Positions 1 through 9,458 of a stretch of 64,000 nt of DNA are shown one piece after another. The translations under genes and the position numbers were made by a program. The notes under the pieces were generated by a model. The model did not search any database. It saw only the letters and a program-made list of their open reading frames with translations, and was not told where the DNA came from. The stretch is from Salinispora mooreana (GTDB lineage: Bacteria; Actinomycetota; Actinomycetes; Mycobacteriales; Micromonosporaceae), in assembly GCF_000379065.1 (NCBI RefSeq), contig NZ_KB900614.1:1780456-1844455 (forward strand), written 5' to 3'. Position 1 is the first letter of the stretch. Each line of letters starts with the position of its first letter.

Positions 1-950
1 GCCGGGTGGGGGTAGCGCGGTGCGGGATGCTTGCCGACACCGGCGTAGGGGACCTGCACCGGTTGGGCGTCGCCGGGTTGCGCGGTGGTCGACGACGTGG
101 TGGCCACGATGTAGCCGATACCGCGTTCGGTCAGGCCCTGGCGAAACTCGGCGACCTGGCCGTAGCCGGCGTCGGCGGTCAGCAGCGGCGGACGTAGTCC
201 CCACTGGGCCAGCTCGTCGAGCATCTCCAGGGCCATCAGCCACTTCGGCCGGTACCGCTCGGTGTCGGGGACCTTGGATGCCGCCCGCCGGCGGCGGATC
301 TGCGCGATCTGCTCAGCGGGCGGCAGCCGCACCCGGGTGTGTGGCTTCTTCGCCCCGGCCGCATCGAGGGTGACCGGCTGCTGGCGCAGTCTGCGGGCGT
401 GCACGTTGGCGGGCTTGCCGTCCGGGCCGGGCACGCAGCCCTCATCCCAGGACTCCGGGAGGAACAACCGCCAGTTCAGTACCGCCGACGCCGTGTCAGT
501 CGCCGCGTGAACCGTGACGGCGATCTGGCAGTTGGCGACCTTTCCCAGGGTGCCGGAGTACTGCCGGGCCACACACGCCGAGGCCTTGCCGTCCTTCGGG
601 AATCCAGTGTCGTCGACCACCCACACCTCAGGCGCCACCACCTCGACCGCGGCCGTGGCCAGCCGCCGCCGCACACCGCCGACATCCCAGGTGGACGAGG
701 TCAGGAACTGCTGCAACTGCTGATGATCCACCCCGAGCCGCTGCGCCATCGGCTGCATCGACTTCCGCCGGCCATCCAGCATCAACCCCCGCAGATACCG
801 CAGACCCGTCGCCCGCTGATCCGACCGCCGCAACCCCGCGAAGATCCCCGCCGCGAAGTCCTCCAACCGCCCCCGCACCCGGGCGAGTTCCCGCTCATCC
901 ACGCACCGCAGCCAAACACCGCCACCATGCTCACACAAGCGACACGCCAC
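1..950 (-). CDS. IS701-family transposase, C-terminus off the window
   Basis: A minus-strand frame is open from a GTG at 950 to the left edge (about 316 codons seen; the family is about 400). It would catalyse DDE transposition of the element. Visible family features are an N-terminal stretch reading ERELARVRGRLEDFAAGIF, the first acidic motif VVDDTGFPKDG, then GTLGKVANCQ, LTADAGYGQ and the closing VQVPYAGVGK. The C-terminal acidic residue lies outside the window. No start better than GTG 950 is seen because a stop lies just upstream. The element's right end appears to sit near 965, inside the neighbouring integrase gene. A plus-strand fragment of a related transposase lies at 11020. Confidence 0.85.
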   Translation of the reverse strand, partial: MACRLCEHGGGVWLRCVDERELARVRGRLEDFAAGIFAGLRRSDQRATGLRYLRGLMLDGRRKSMQPMAQRLGVDHQQLQQFLTSSTWDVGGVRRRLATAAVEVVAPEVWVVDDTGFPKDGKASACVARQYSGTLGKVANCQIAVTVHAATDTASAVLNWRLFLPESWDEGCVPGPDGKPANVHARRLRQQPVTLDAAGAKKPHTRVRLPPAEQIAQIRRRRAASKVPDTERYRPKWLMALEMLDELAQWGLRPPLLTADAGYGQVAEFRQGLTERGIGYIVATTSSTTAQPGDAQPVQVPYAGVGKHPAPRYPHP

Positions 951-967
951 AACGACCTAACAAAGCA

Positions 968-2029
968 CTACTAGCCGAGATCGTGGAACCGAACCTCGCC
1001 CCGCTGACCTACGCCACCTACGAAACGTTGTCCCGCCTCTACATCGTTCCCGGCCTCGGCACCAAGCGCCTCGATGCCCGGTTATCCGTCCGGGACGTGC
1101 AAACCTGGCTGAACAAGGTCGCGAAGACCTGCCAGTGCTGCACCCAGGGAAAAGATGAACGGCGGCCACCAAAGAAACAGAAGTGCTGCGCGGTGAGTCG
1201 GTGTTGTCAAGACCTTCCCTCAGCCCGGACAGTCAAGGGAATCCGTGCTGTTCTCCGTTCGGCGCTCGCTCAGGCTGTCGTCGAGGAGTTGCTCGCCAAG
1301 AACGTGGCAGCCCTGGTGAAGCTGCCACCGATCCGCAACCGCAAGGGAAAGTCGTGGAACAGTGAGCAGGCCCGCGCGTTCCTCGAATCGTCCCGCGACG
1401 GGAACGACTACCTTTACGCCGCCTACGTCCTGGTCCTCGTGCTCGGACTCCGCAAGGGCGAAGTCCTCGGGCTCGCCTGGGAGCACATCGAGTGGGACGG
1501 CTGGAACAAGCCTTGCCCTCCACATGGCGAGGCGTACTGCGAGCACTGCCGCGACAACCACGACATCGGCCTCACCGTCGACAAGCAGCTCCAGCGGGTA
1601 CGCGGGAAATTGCTGCACCGCGCTACCAAGACTGAGGAGTCCGACGCTCCCCTACCGTTGCCGGCGATCTGCGTTACCGCGCTACGACACCGCCACCAGC
1701 AACAGGAGGCCGCCCAGGAGAAAGCCGGTGAGGCATGGCATGACACGGGCATGATCTTCACGACCCGCTTCGGGCTGCCCGTCGAGCCACGCAACTTCAA
1801 CCGCTCCTACGACAGCCGCATCGCGCGCGCCGACCTTCCGAAGATCACCGTCCACGACGCACGGCGTACGTGCGGCTCGCTCCTGGTCGACTTGGACGTG
1901 CACCCCCGGGTCGCGATGGCGATCCTCAGGCACGCCGACTTCTCCATCACGATGGAGATCTACAGCCAGGTCTCATCCAAGACCACCCGGGAAGCCCTGC
2001 GGAAGCTCGGTCAGAGCCTCGATCAATGA
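968..2029 (+). pseudogene. Tyrosine integrase, 5' end removed by IS701
   Basis: A site-specific recombinase of the AICE/pSAM2 type. All catalytic residues are visible: Arg in LGLRKGEVLGL, Lys in RATKTEESD, HxxR in HDARRTCG, His in LRHADF and Tyr in EIYSQV. The in-frame sequence upstream of the GTG at 983 (LLAEIVEPNLAP) matches the usual core-binding domain and runs without a start into the IS701 end, so the arm-binding domain and native start are missing. A residual protein from GTG 983 would be 348 aa and is probably inactive. The gene ends 75 bp before a tRNA-Pro-derived att copy, the standard int-att arrangement, so its element originally extended leftward out of the window. Confidence 0.85.
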
Positions 2030-2064
2030 CCCGTTGCTGTACTTCACTGCTGTACAAGATCGAA

Positions 2065-2096
2065 AGAGGCCATCCGGAAGATCCCGGATGGCCTCT
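2065..2096 (+). terminator. Hairpin between integrase and att copy
   Basis: Perfect 13-bp arms (AGAGGCCATCCGG and its complement) flank a 6-nt loop. The hairpin ends 9 bp before the att core. Hairpins in the same position precede the att copies at 45982 and 58600. It is probably a bidirectional terminator for int and for the tRNA-like sequence read from the other strand. No long U tract follows. Confidence 0.75.
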
Positions 2097-2104
2097 GACC
2101 TGTG

Positions 2105-2138
2105 TCGGGACGGCCGGATTCGAACCGACGACCCCTTG
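2105..2138 (-). repeat. att-like copy of the tRNA-Pro 3' end (34 bp)
   Basis: These 34 bases are identical to the 3' end of tRNA-Pro(GGG) at 58600 (T-arm, acceptor strand and discriminator) and lie in the same orientation. Identity stops after CCCCTTG, whereas the copy at 45982 stays identical for 42 bases. It is the right attachment site of the element that carried the integrase at 968-2029, and the left boundary of the 44-kb island. Confidence 0.85.
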
Positions 2139-2504
2139 TTACCAACCGTAGTCACACCGGGCATGTCATCGCTTGTCGCGAGTAAGCCCTGAGCTGCACC
2201 AGCACGGTCAGATACTTGTTCCTCCTGGTCACTGTTCGTCAGCTCCTGGCCGGGGTTTTCGGGGGGTAAACGGGGGCCGGCAGACCCACCATCAGGGTTC
2301 CACCGCGCCCATCCCCGCCACCGAGATGTCCGTCGCCACGAGCAGAGCTCGCAAGCCGTGGCGTGGTCATCGAGCATGGACGACCGGGGAGAGGCCAGAG
2401 CAAAGTCTCCCGCTGGCTTATGGCAGAGTCCTCCCGGACGATGACTGATGCGCATCGGCCATCAGACGACCTACCATCGCCGTACGGCGACGACCGGTTA
2501 AACC
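2139..2504. other. No gene recognised
   Basis: Between the att copy and the first IS relic, I found no frame with convincing protein character, tRNA-like fold or repeat. Short frames on both strands have no recognisable motif. Confidence 0.5.
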
Positions 2505-2645
2505 CGCCCTCCCCAAGTACGCGGATCTATCGCAGCACACCCGGCCGATCTCCACGCCGTCGAGCAACGCCTCAACAACCGGCCCCGCAAGACCCTCAAC
2601 TGGCGCACCCCGGCCGACGTCTTGCATACCGCTCTGGCACCCTGA
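2505..2645 (+). pseudogene. IS30-family transposase C-terminal remnant
   Basis: A decayed tail of an IS30-type DDE transposase. Reading toward the stop at 2643, the frame gives DLHAVEQRLNNRPRKTLNW then RTPADVL, the characteristic catalytic-Glu helix region and C-terminus of the family. The preceding PKYADLSQHT is in another frame, consistent with loss of one base near 2550. The upstream transposase is absent. Confidence 0.8.
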
Positions 2646-2755
2646 CAATCGTCACCGTTGCGACGACTGCTTGAATCCGCCCGGAACCACGGGGGCATCT
2701 TTCAGGCGGAGCCGACCACGAGACCGCACTCGGGATGAGTATCGCCCTGGACATG

Positions 2756-2895
2756 GGAATACCCCCGCGCGTGCGGGGACGAGCGGAGCGTCGAGATCCT
2801 GCGTCATTTCCCGAGCGGAAGACCCCCGCTCGTGCGGGGACGAGACCATCCTGTCGGTGGGCGTGCTTGCGTTGATGGGAAGACCCCCGCGCGTT
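2756..2895. CRISPR. Relic of a type I-E CRISPR array (2 repeats plus 1 cut repeat)
   Basis: Repeats begin at 2756, 2817 and 2878, exactly 61 bp apart, which is the 29-bp repeat plus 32-bp spacer geometry of type I-E. The repeats are GC-rich with CCCCGC/GCGGGG arms; the first two differ at three positions. The third is cut after about 18 bp, where ISAs1 sequence starts. No type I-E cas genes are in the window. A spacer-length segment lies before 2756, but no clear repeat is visible further left. Confidence 0.85.
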
Positions 2896-3317
2896 GTCAA
2901 CGCCGGCTGAAATTTGGCTCTGGCACATATTTTGTGATTGATCTTGGTGGTTGGCCTTGACGGTCAGGATCCAGTGCGCACCGCGCTCGGCGAGGTAGGC
3001 GACGTGATCGCGTTGGCAGTGCAGGGCGTCGGCGGTGATCACGGTGTCGCGCAGGTCGCCGATCTGGTCGAGCAGCGGTGCGAACCGGGTGATCTCATTG
3101 GTCTTGCCGTCCACATCGGTGCTGGCCAGGACCACACCGGTGACCTGGTCGCAGGCCGCGAGAACATGCCGGGCTGCGGTATCGGTGGTGCGGGAGCCGC
3201 GCAGGGTCTTACCATCCACGGTGATCGCCCGCCACGCCGTTGACGGCGCAGTCGCCGACCGTGCGGCGAGCCAGACACCGATCGCCCTGGTGAGCTGGTC
3301 CGGGTCCAGGGCCTGAA
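2896..3317 (-). pseudogene. ISAs1-family transposase, central fragment
   Basis: The minus-strand frame reads QALDPDQLTRAIGVWLAAR, then the hallmark VDGKTLRGSRTT, LASTDVDGKTNEI, VITADALHCQ and WILTVKANHQ. These are the DDE core of ISAs1-type transposases. The N-terminal third is replaced by the 159-bp inverted-repeat arm, and the C-terminus is lost at the junction with the cut CRISPR repeat near 2895. Confidence 0.85.
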
Positions 3318-3476
3318 CAGGGCCCCGGCAAAGTCGGGGGTGCCGGGCTTGAGGTGGTTGGTGTAGACGCGCCCTTGCTGGTGGTAGCAGGGCGGGCATG
3401 ACCGGTTCAGATGATCATTGAGGTTCCTACGCCTTATCGATCGTCCGAAGTGAGCCATGCCCGCTTTGCCATCATC
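3318..3476. repeat. Left arm of a perfect 159-bp inverted repeat
   Basis: This segment is the exact reverse complement of 3904-4062. The arm includes the 5' region and start codon of an ISAs1-type transposase pointing toward the centre. Together the arms enclose 427 bp of another ISAs1 fragment. Perfect identity beside badly decayed IS genes indicates a recent inversion-duplication, or an assembly artefact. Confidence 0.9.
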
Positions 3477-3923
3477 CTGGGCGGCGATGTCACAGGTGCG
3501 GGAGCCGCGCAGGGTCTTGCCGTCCACGGCGATCGCCCGCCGCTGGGCTGACGATGTCGCCATGGCCCGGGTGGCCAGCCAGCCGCTGACGGCCGCGGTG
3601 AGCAGGTCCGGGTCCAAGGCTTGCAACAACCGGCGGATCATCGCCTCCGACGGGCGCCGGTCCGGGGCGATACCTAACGCAACGATGGTCGCAGCGGGGA
3701 CATCAGCGATCCACTCGGCGATCGCGGTGTAGGAGCGGTAGCCGGCCACCACAGCACAGACCGCTGCGGTCACCACCACGGTCAACCGGTGCCGGACGCC
3801 GCGACGGGCGCGAGGATCCGGCAGACCTGTCAACGCAGCGGGCAGCCCAGCAGCGGCTTCGTGCACGGTGACAGCCGGTGCGTCGGACACGGACGAGATC
3901 AGCGATGATGGCAAAGCGGGCAT
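3477..3923 (-). pseudogene. ISAs1-family transposase, N-terminal fragment
   Basis: The fragment starts at ATG 3923, inside the right inverted-repeat arm. It reads TGLPDPRARRGVRHRLTVVV, then the GYRSYTAIAEWIAD region, LQALDPDLLTAAVSGWLA and VDGKTLRGSRTCD, and stops being transposase-like at the left arm. It overlaps in content with the fragment at 2896-3317 but differs in sequence, so the two come from different ISAs1 copies. Confidence 0.85.
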
Positions 3924-4062
3924 GGCTCACTTCGGACGATCGATAAGGCGTAGGAACCTCAATGATCATCTGAACCGGTCATGCCCGCCCTGCTACCACC
4001 AGCAAGGGCGCGTCTACACCAACCACCTCAAGCCCGGCACCCCCGACTTTGCCGGGGCCCTG
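3904..4062. repeat. Right arm of the 159-bp inverted repeat
   Basis: This is the exact reverse complement of 3318-3476. Its outer end (GCCGGGGCCCTG) abuts the IS1380-type element, and its inner end carries the transposase start codon at 3923. Confidence 0.9.
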
Positions 4063-4154
4063 GGGCTGGGCTGAGAACGAAGAAGTGCCTTCTGATCTGG
4101 GAAGATAGGGCTTGTCGAGAGTCCCATGTTCCTGTCACGGAAGGCACTTGCTGG

Positions 4155-5509
4155 GTGAAGTTTACCGCAACATGTCCGAAGATCATGGTGACCGGTGGTG
4201 GGCGGGCGTGGTGGGTCACGTCGGTACCCGGCTGCTCGCTGGCTTGGCCGACGCTACTGGGCTGACCAGCGTGTTTAGTGAGGCCTTGGCGGGGCTGCGG
4301 CAGAGGCAGGGCGGGCACGACCCGGGTCGGATCGCCGTGGATCTGGCGGTGCTGCGCGACCAGCCGGGCTTGTTCGGGCCGGTCGCCTCTGACCCGACCG
4401 CGTGGCGGCTGTTGTCGCGGCTGGACGAGAGCCTATTGGCCGGGGTTACGGGCCGCCCGTGCCCGAGCCCGCGAAATCGCCGGGCCCGGCATGCCGAGGT
4501 CCGCGGTGACCTGCCGCACCCGATGGTGGCCGGCCGGCAAGTCGAGGGTCTGATCCTGGACATCGACGCGACGATCGTGATCTGCCACTCCGAGAAGGAA
4601 TCGGCGACCCGCACCTGGAAGAAGACCTTCGGCTACCACCCGCTGCTGTGCTTCCTGGACAACACCGGCGAAGCCCTCGCCGGCCTGCTATGCGAAGGCC
4701 GAGCCGGGGTCAAACACCACCGCCGACCACATCACCGTCCTCGATGAGGCCCAGATCCCCGACGCCCACCGGCACGGCACCCTAATCCTGCTGCGCAGTG
4801 ATTCGGCCGGCCCCAGCCACGGCTTCCTCGCCCACATCCGATCCCTGCGCGAGCAGCACCACCTGGACATCCGGTTCTCCGTCGGCGCCGCGAACACCGA
4901 ACCCATTCGGGCCGCCATCACCACTGCGACCGGCTGGGTCCCCGCCGTCGACACCGACGGTGACCTGCGCCAACACGCGGAGGTCTGCGAGATCACCGGC
5001 CTCATCGACGCCGCCGGATGGCCTACCGGCACCCGACTCCTGGTCCGCCGCGAACGCCCGCACCCCGGCGCCCAACTGACCTTGTTCGACACCGTCGAAG
5101 GCTGGCGGCACCAGGTCGTCGCCACCGACAACCGACACCCCCCATCGGCGCGGGATCGATCCAGTACCTGGAGGCCCGCCACCGCGCTCACGCCCACGTC
5201 GAGGACCGCATCCGCTGCGGCAAGAACACCGGCTTCGGCCGATTCCCGGCCCGCATCTTCGCGACCAACCAAGCCTGGCTCCCCACCTCGCGCTGACCGG
5301 CATCGACCTGATCCCAAACCCTGCTCCTGCACGGTAACCTCGCCCGCACGGAACCGAAGAAACTGCGCTACCGGCTCCTGCACGTCGCGGCACGCCTCAC
5401 CCGCACCGCCCGCCGGACCCGACTCGCCATCACCGCCGACTGACCGTGGACCGACGCCCGGACCAGGGCATTCAACCGCCTCGCCGCACTACCCCGACCC
5501 GCCGGCTGA
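4155..5509 (+). pseudogene. IS1380-family transposase, multiply frameshifted
   Basis: Recognisable in order across three frames: KFTATCPKIMVTGGG near the GTG at 4155, GTRLLAGLADATGLT, ASDPTAWRLLSRLDE, LILDIDATIVICHSEKE (catalytic Asp region), FGYHPLLCFLDNTGEALAG, LRSDSAGPSHGFLAHIRSL, RPHPGAQLTLFD, ARVEDRIRCGK and the C-terminal helix ending at 5509. At least four frame changes occur, together with an apparent deletion of the usual ADGGEAI segment near 4350. It cannot encode a working transposase. Confidence 0.85.
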
Positions 5510-5776
5510 CCCCGAAATCTCACGCCTCGACCCACAGCACGGAGGAACCCGGCCCAGCACCGGGCCATCAGCATGCCAGCGAACCCGGCCAACCAGCCCC
5601 AAACCAAATCATCGACCAACATCTATGACAGGCCCCCAGATGTAGGGTCGGGAGCTGGCGCGGTGGCGCGTTCTGGATGCAGGTCCGGCAGCCTTTGAGT
5701 GCCGGTGGTTTCCCGCCCGGTTGTCCCACTGCCGTGACCGTGTCCAGGGTGCTCCGTTTCCAGCTCCCGCCGCTTC

Positions 5777-5808
5777 GAACCGTGCGTGCGGTTTCCCGCA
5801 CACGGCTC
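5777..5808 (-). ncRNA. Group II intron domain V
   Basis: Read on the minus strand this is a compact hairpin beginning GAGCCGTGTGCGG and ending CGCACGCACGGTTC, the standard bacterial group II intron domain V. It lies just downstream of the intron-encoded reverse transcriptase frame, where domain V belongs. The 5' part of the intron is missing, so it cannot splice. The 260 bp between 5510 and 5776 hold probable domain VI and exon sequence but no gene. Confidence 0.8.
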
Positions 5809-6370
5809 ACCGACGTCGTTCACCGCCGGCATTCGGTCTGTCCCGCAGCCAAGGCTTGAAGGGCCTCGGTGCGACGACGGTTCCCACAAGCCCGATCAGG
5901 CCCAGCTCGTTGCCGGAGTAGGCCACGACCGACCACCCGAACTCGCGGCTACGTTTGTGCCGCTTCCGCAGCACGATCGCCAGCCGCATCTTCGCGTAGT
6001 CCCTGATCTTGCCGAAGTGTCGGGCCGAGTTGCCGTACTTGAAGTACCCGGCCCAGCCGCGCAGGAACAGATTGATGTCCTGGACGACCCACTCCACGGG
6101 CAGCAACAGCCGGGACCGGTCGGTCACCTGCCGGATCCGATCTCGGGCGTGCTGCATGGCCTTGTTCGCGGGCCAACGGGCCAAGAAGGTGACCTGCTTT
6201 GCACCGGTCCGCGCCCACGCGCGCACCAGCCGGTGGTGGAAGCCGAGAAAGTCCACGCCTTCCCCACGGACCTGCAGATGCACGATGCGGGTCTTTGCCG
6301 CCTTAGGGTCAAGCAAGCCCAAGGTCGGCCAGCAGCTCGGTCAACCGCCCGAGGGCGGCTTCGCTGCTAC
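5807..6370 (-). pseudogene. Group II intron reverse transcriptase/maturase, C-terminal fragment
   Basis: The readable frame (6322 down to 5807) gives KTRIVHLQVRGEGVDFLGF, the thumb/palm border of group II intron RTs, then FLRGWAGYFKYGNSARHF of maturase domain X, and a basic C-terminus. The stretch ALGRLTELLADLGL just upstream belongs to the same protein but is in another frame, so a frameshift lies near 6315. The catalytic RT motif (YADD) is absent. Upstream the sequence switches abruptly to IS1380 transposase near 6370. Confidence 0.85.
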
Positions 6371-6677
6371 CCGCCGAGTCGGACCGGATGAGGCTCGGGC
6401 TGCCGTAGCAGTGCGCCTCGGGAATCTGCCGCAGGGCATGGTCCCGGACGGTGACGTGGTCGGCGGCAGTGTTGCTGCCGGCGTTACCCGGGCGCAGCAT
6501 CCCGGCCAGGGCCTCACCGGTGGCGTCGAGGAAGCACAGCAGCGGGTGGTAGCCGAACGAGTGTTTCCAGGTCGGCGCAGCTGCTTCCTTCTCCGAGTGC
6601 GCCAGCACGATCGTCGCGTCGATGTCCAGCACAAACTCCGGCAGCGCCTGGCCGAGCACCGTGGTCACCGGCAACAA
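6371..6677 (-). pseudogene. IS1380-family transposase fragment fused to the intron relic
   Basis: The frame reads LPEFVLDIDATIVLAHSEKE, then the PLLCFLDATGEALAGMLRPG region, NAGSNTAADHVTVRD and SLIRSDSAGSSE, a different copy from the one at 4155-5509. It continues in frame into group II intron RT residues, so the junction makes a chimeric open frame of 122 codons (6309-6677) with no expected function. Confidence 0.8.
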
Positions 6678-6715
6678 AGGGGCTGTCTCGCTAGCGGTGT
6701 TTCCGGCGATCTTGG

Positions 6716-6880
6716 TTAGTAGGTTTCAGCGGCTGGGAAGCGGTCGCTGAAGGTGATGGCGAAGGCGTTCAACGCGGGTTTCCAGCGCATCGTCCATCGG
6801 GTTCTGCCTGCTCCGGTGGGGTCCAGGGAGCGAGTCACCAGGTACAGACACTTCAACGCGGCCTGCTCGGACTCCGCTGG
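6716..6880 (-). pseudogene. IS256-family (Mutator) transposase C-terminal remnant
   Basis: The minus-strand frame reads SEQAALKCLYLVTRSLDPTG, the RTRWTMRWKPALNAFAITF motif, and SDRFPAAETY before the stop at 6716. This is the conserved C-terminal tail of IS256-type transposases. Everything upstream is gone. Confidence 0.8.
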
Positions 6881-6972
6881 CGAATTGGTCGCGTGTCGCT
6901 GCCGGGCTGACTGGCTTTGGGTCCGGAGGCTGTTGCCACGGACGGCAGGATTCGATGGGCTGGAGTGGTGGG

Positions 6973-8628
6973 ATGTCGTTGCGGCCGCGCGCGGATCGTG
7001 GGGTACCTGTGGAGACCGCGCGGGTGGCGCGGGCGGCGTTCCCGAACGCGACGTTTTGCTTGCGGATGCGCGACGTGCTCGGTCCGCTGTTTACCGACGA
7101 GGCGTTCGCCGGCCTGTTCTCCGGACGTGGGCGACCAGCTGAATCGCCGGGAATGCTGGCGATCGTCAGTGTTCTGCAGTTCGTCGAGGGGCTGACCGAT
7201 GCGCAGGCCGCTGATGCGGTTCGTGGTCGGGTCGACTGGAAGTACCTTCTGGGACTGGAACTGACTGATCAGGGATTCGACTCGTCGGTGCTGTCGGAGT
7301 TTCGGGGTCGTCTGGTCGATTCCGGCTGTGTAGAGGCGCTGCTGTTCGACTCGGTGCTCGACCGGCTCAAGGCAGTGGACCTGCTCACTGCGGGTGGACG
7401 AGCACGTACCGACTCGACCCATGTGCTTGGCGCGATCCGCAGCCTGGAACGCCTCGAGCTAGTCGGTGAGACGCTACGCGGGGCGCTGGAGGCCATCGCC
7501 GCAACCGCCCCGGACTGGCTGCGCTCCGTAGCACCCGGCGACTGGTTCACCCGTTACGGTCCGCGGGTTGACGCCTACCGGCTGCCCAAGGCCGAATCCG
7601 AACGTCTCGAACTCGCCCTGCGCGTCGGCGCCGATGGTGTCATGGTGCTGGAACGGGCAGGGCGTGCCGACGCGCCGGTGTTCGTCAAGTCGCTACCGGC
7701 GGTGGACAGGCTGTGGGCGATCTGGGTCCAGCAGTACTACCGCGACTCTGACGGCGTGCACTGGCGCACGCGCGAAAACCATGGCCGTCCACCCGGCGCG
7801 ATCGCGATCACCTCACCGTATGACCTCGACGCACGCTACAGCGTCAAACGGGGCACCAGCTGGAACGGTTACAAGGTCCAGATCTGTGAGACCTGCGACG
7901 ATGACCTCCCGCACTTGATCACCTACGTGGACACCGTGCCGGCCACCGAGGCCGACATCGACACCACCGCACGCGTGCATGAGTCCCTGACCAAGCGCGG
8001 CCTGGCCCCGGCCGAGCACTTGGCCGACTCCGCCTACGTCACCGCCGACGCGATCCTCGACGCGCGGGATCGATACGACATCGAGTTGACCGGTCCGGTC
8101 GGCCACGGAAACCAGTGGCAGAGCAAGAACCCCGACGCCTTCGACACCGACGCGTTCGCCGTCGACTGGGACACTCTGACCGCCGCCTGCCCACAGGGAC
8201 ACCGCAACATCTGGTCAGGCGCTGCGCTCGACCGGCACGGCAAACCCCGCGTGATGTTCACCTTCAGCATGACCGACTGCACACCCTGCCCGGTGCGCTC
8301 CCGCTGCACACGCGCCAAGACCGCCGCCCGCACCATCACCCTGCGACCCCGCGAGCAGCATGAACTACTCCGTTCGCTGCGTGCAGACCAGCAAACCGAG
8401 CACTGGCACAGACGCTACGCGACCAGATCAGGTATCGAGGGCACGATCTCCCAAGCCGTACGCGCCTTCGGTCTACGAAGATGCCGCTACAACGGACACG
8501 CCAAAACCCGCGTGCAGAACATCCTCATCGCCACCGCGGTCAACCTCACCCGCATGGACGCCTCGCTGGCCGGCAAACCGCTGGGCCGCACCCGCGGGTC
8601 CCACCTGGCCACACTCGCCACCGCATAA
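6973..8628 (+). CDS. IS1182-family transposase, apparently intact
   Basis: A 551-aa DDE transposase and one of the few full-length IS genes in the window. The N-terminal domain has FADEAF-like and QFVEGLTDAQAADAVRGRVD motifs; the catalytic region has GRARTDSTHVLGAIRSL, GYKVQICETCDDD, HLADSAYVTADAILDARDR and, near the end, RSGIEGTISQAVRAFGLRR with the last acidic residue. A Cys cluster (CTPCPVRSRC) is typical of the family. The ATG at 6973 is preferred over one 18 bp upstream because it starts the usual MSLRPR. Insertion truncated the IS630 gene on its right. Confidence 0.9.
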   Translation: MSLRPRADRGVPVETARVARAAFPNATFCLRMRDVLGPLFTDEAFAGLFSGRGRPAESPGMLAIVSVLQFVEGLTDAQAADAVRGRVDWKYLLGLELTDQGFDSSVLSEFRGRLVDSGCVEALLFDSVLDRLKAVDLLTAGGRARTDSTHVLGAIRSLERLELVGETLRGALEAIAATAPDWLRSVAPGDWFTRYGPRVDAYRLPKAESERLELALRVGADGVMVLERAGRADAPVFVKSLPAVDRLWAIWVQQYYRDSDGVHWRTRENHGRPPGAIAITSPYDLDARYSVKRGTSWNGYKVQICETCDDDLPHLITYVDTVPATEADIDTTARVHESLTKRGLAPAEHLADSAYVTADAILDARDRYDIELTGPVGHGNQWQSKNPDAFDTDAFAVDWDTLTAACPQGHRNIWSGAALDRHGKPRVMFTFSMTDCTPCPVRSRCTRAKTAARTITLRPREQHELLRSLRADQQTEHWHRRYATRSGIEGTISQAVRAFGLRRCRYNGHAKTRVQNILIATAVNLTRMDASLAGKPLGRTRGSHLATLATA

Positions 8629-8649
8629 TCAACACAATTCGCCAGCGGC

Positions 8650-9458
8650 GTCTGCTCGATCGGGTACAGCTTCTGGTCGGGCCAGCGGGTGCGTAGGGTC
8701 TTCAGGAAGGTCAGGAACTCGCGCCAGCGTTTGCGGTCGCGGATGCGGTGGTGCAGCCTTCCGGTGGCCAGGTCGAGGGCGGCGATCATGTGTCGTACGC
8801 CGTGGTCGCGGGTGTAGGTGGCGCGTAGTCGCACGGGGTGTGCCCGGGGTCGCCAGGCCCGGCCGGGGCGGGGTTGCAGGTTCAGCGGCCCGAACTCGTC
8901 TACGCACAGCGCACGTCCGCCTGGCGGCGGGTGGTCGTAGAGGTGAAGGATCCGGCGCATCTTGGTGGTGAAGTCGGGGTCGGTGCTGGCTTTCCAGGTC
9001 TTGGTGGCCTGCCATGACACGCCACGTTCGTGCAGGACACGGCGCACGGTCTCGACACTGATCGTGGTGGCGAAGCCGGTGGCGATGAGATCCTCGCGCA
9101 GTTTGGCCAGGGACCAGCCCGAGAATGGCTGGCCGAGGAAACGGGGGTCACACCGGGCGATGACGCAGATCCAGTCGCGGGTCTGCTCATCGATCCGTCT
9201 CGGTGCGCCCCCGCTCCATTTTGGGTTCAGCGCGTCGAACCCCCGCTCGTTGAACGCGTGGATCACATCGCGGACGTAGTCCTCGCTGGCCCTGAACAGG
9301 TGGGCAATGTCCGGCGCCGGCTGGCCCTGAGCCGACATCAGCACCACGATCGCCCGCCGCAGCTTCACCGGATCCTTCGCCGTCCGGCTGATCTGCTGCA
9401 ACCGCTGGCCCTCGGCCATCGACACCTGCCGGACGAACACTTCCGGCCTTCTACCCAC
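8650..9458 (-). pseudogene. IS630-family transposase truncated by IS1182
   Basis: The HTH part contains RRAIVVLMSAQGQPAPDIA and VRDVIHAFNERGFDALNPKW; the DDE core contains GWSLAKLREDLIATG, RRVLHERGVSWQ, ALCVDEFGPLNLQPRPGR and IAALDLATGRLHHRI. After WPDQKLYPIE the family sequence (normally a DN-containing segment followed by the final Glu) is lost where the IS1182 end begins. The likely start is GTG 9458; the frame is open to 9542. Confidence 0.85.

Noticed and set aside
2652..2910. Short open frames on both strands across the type I-E repeats
   Set aside because: They are translations of the CRISPR repeats (PARAG, SSPHERGS patterns), not genes.
3318..4062. Treating the 159-bp inverted repeats as IS terminal repeats or a MITE
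   Set aside because: They are far longer than ISAs1 ends, include coding sequence and a start codon, and no target-site duplication is visible.
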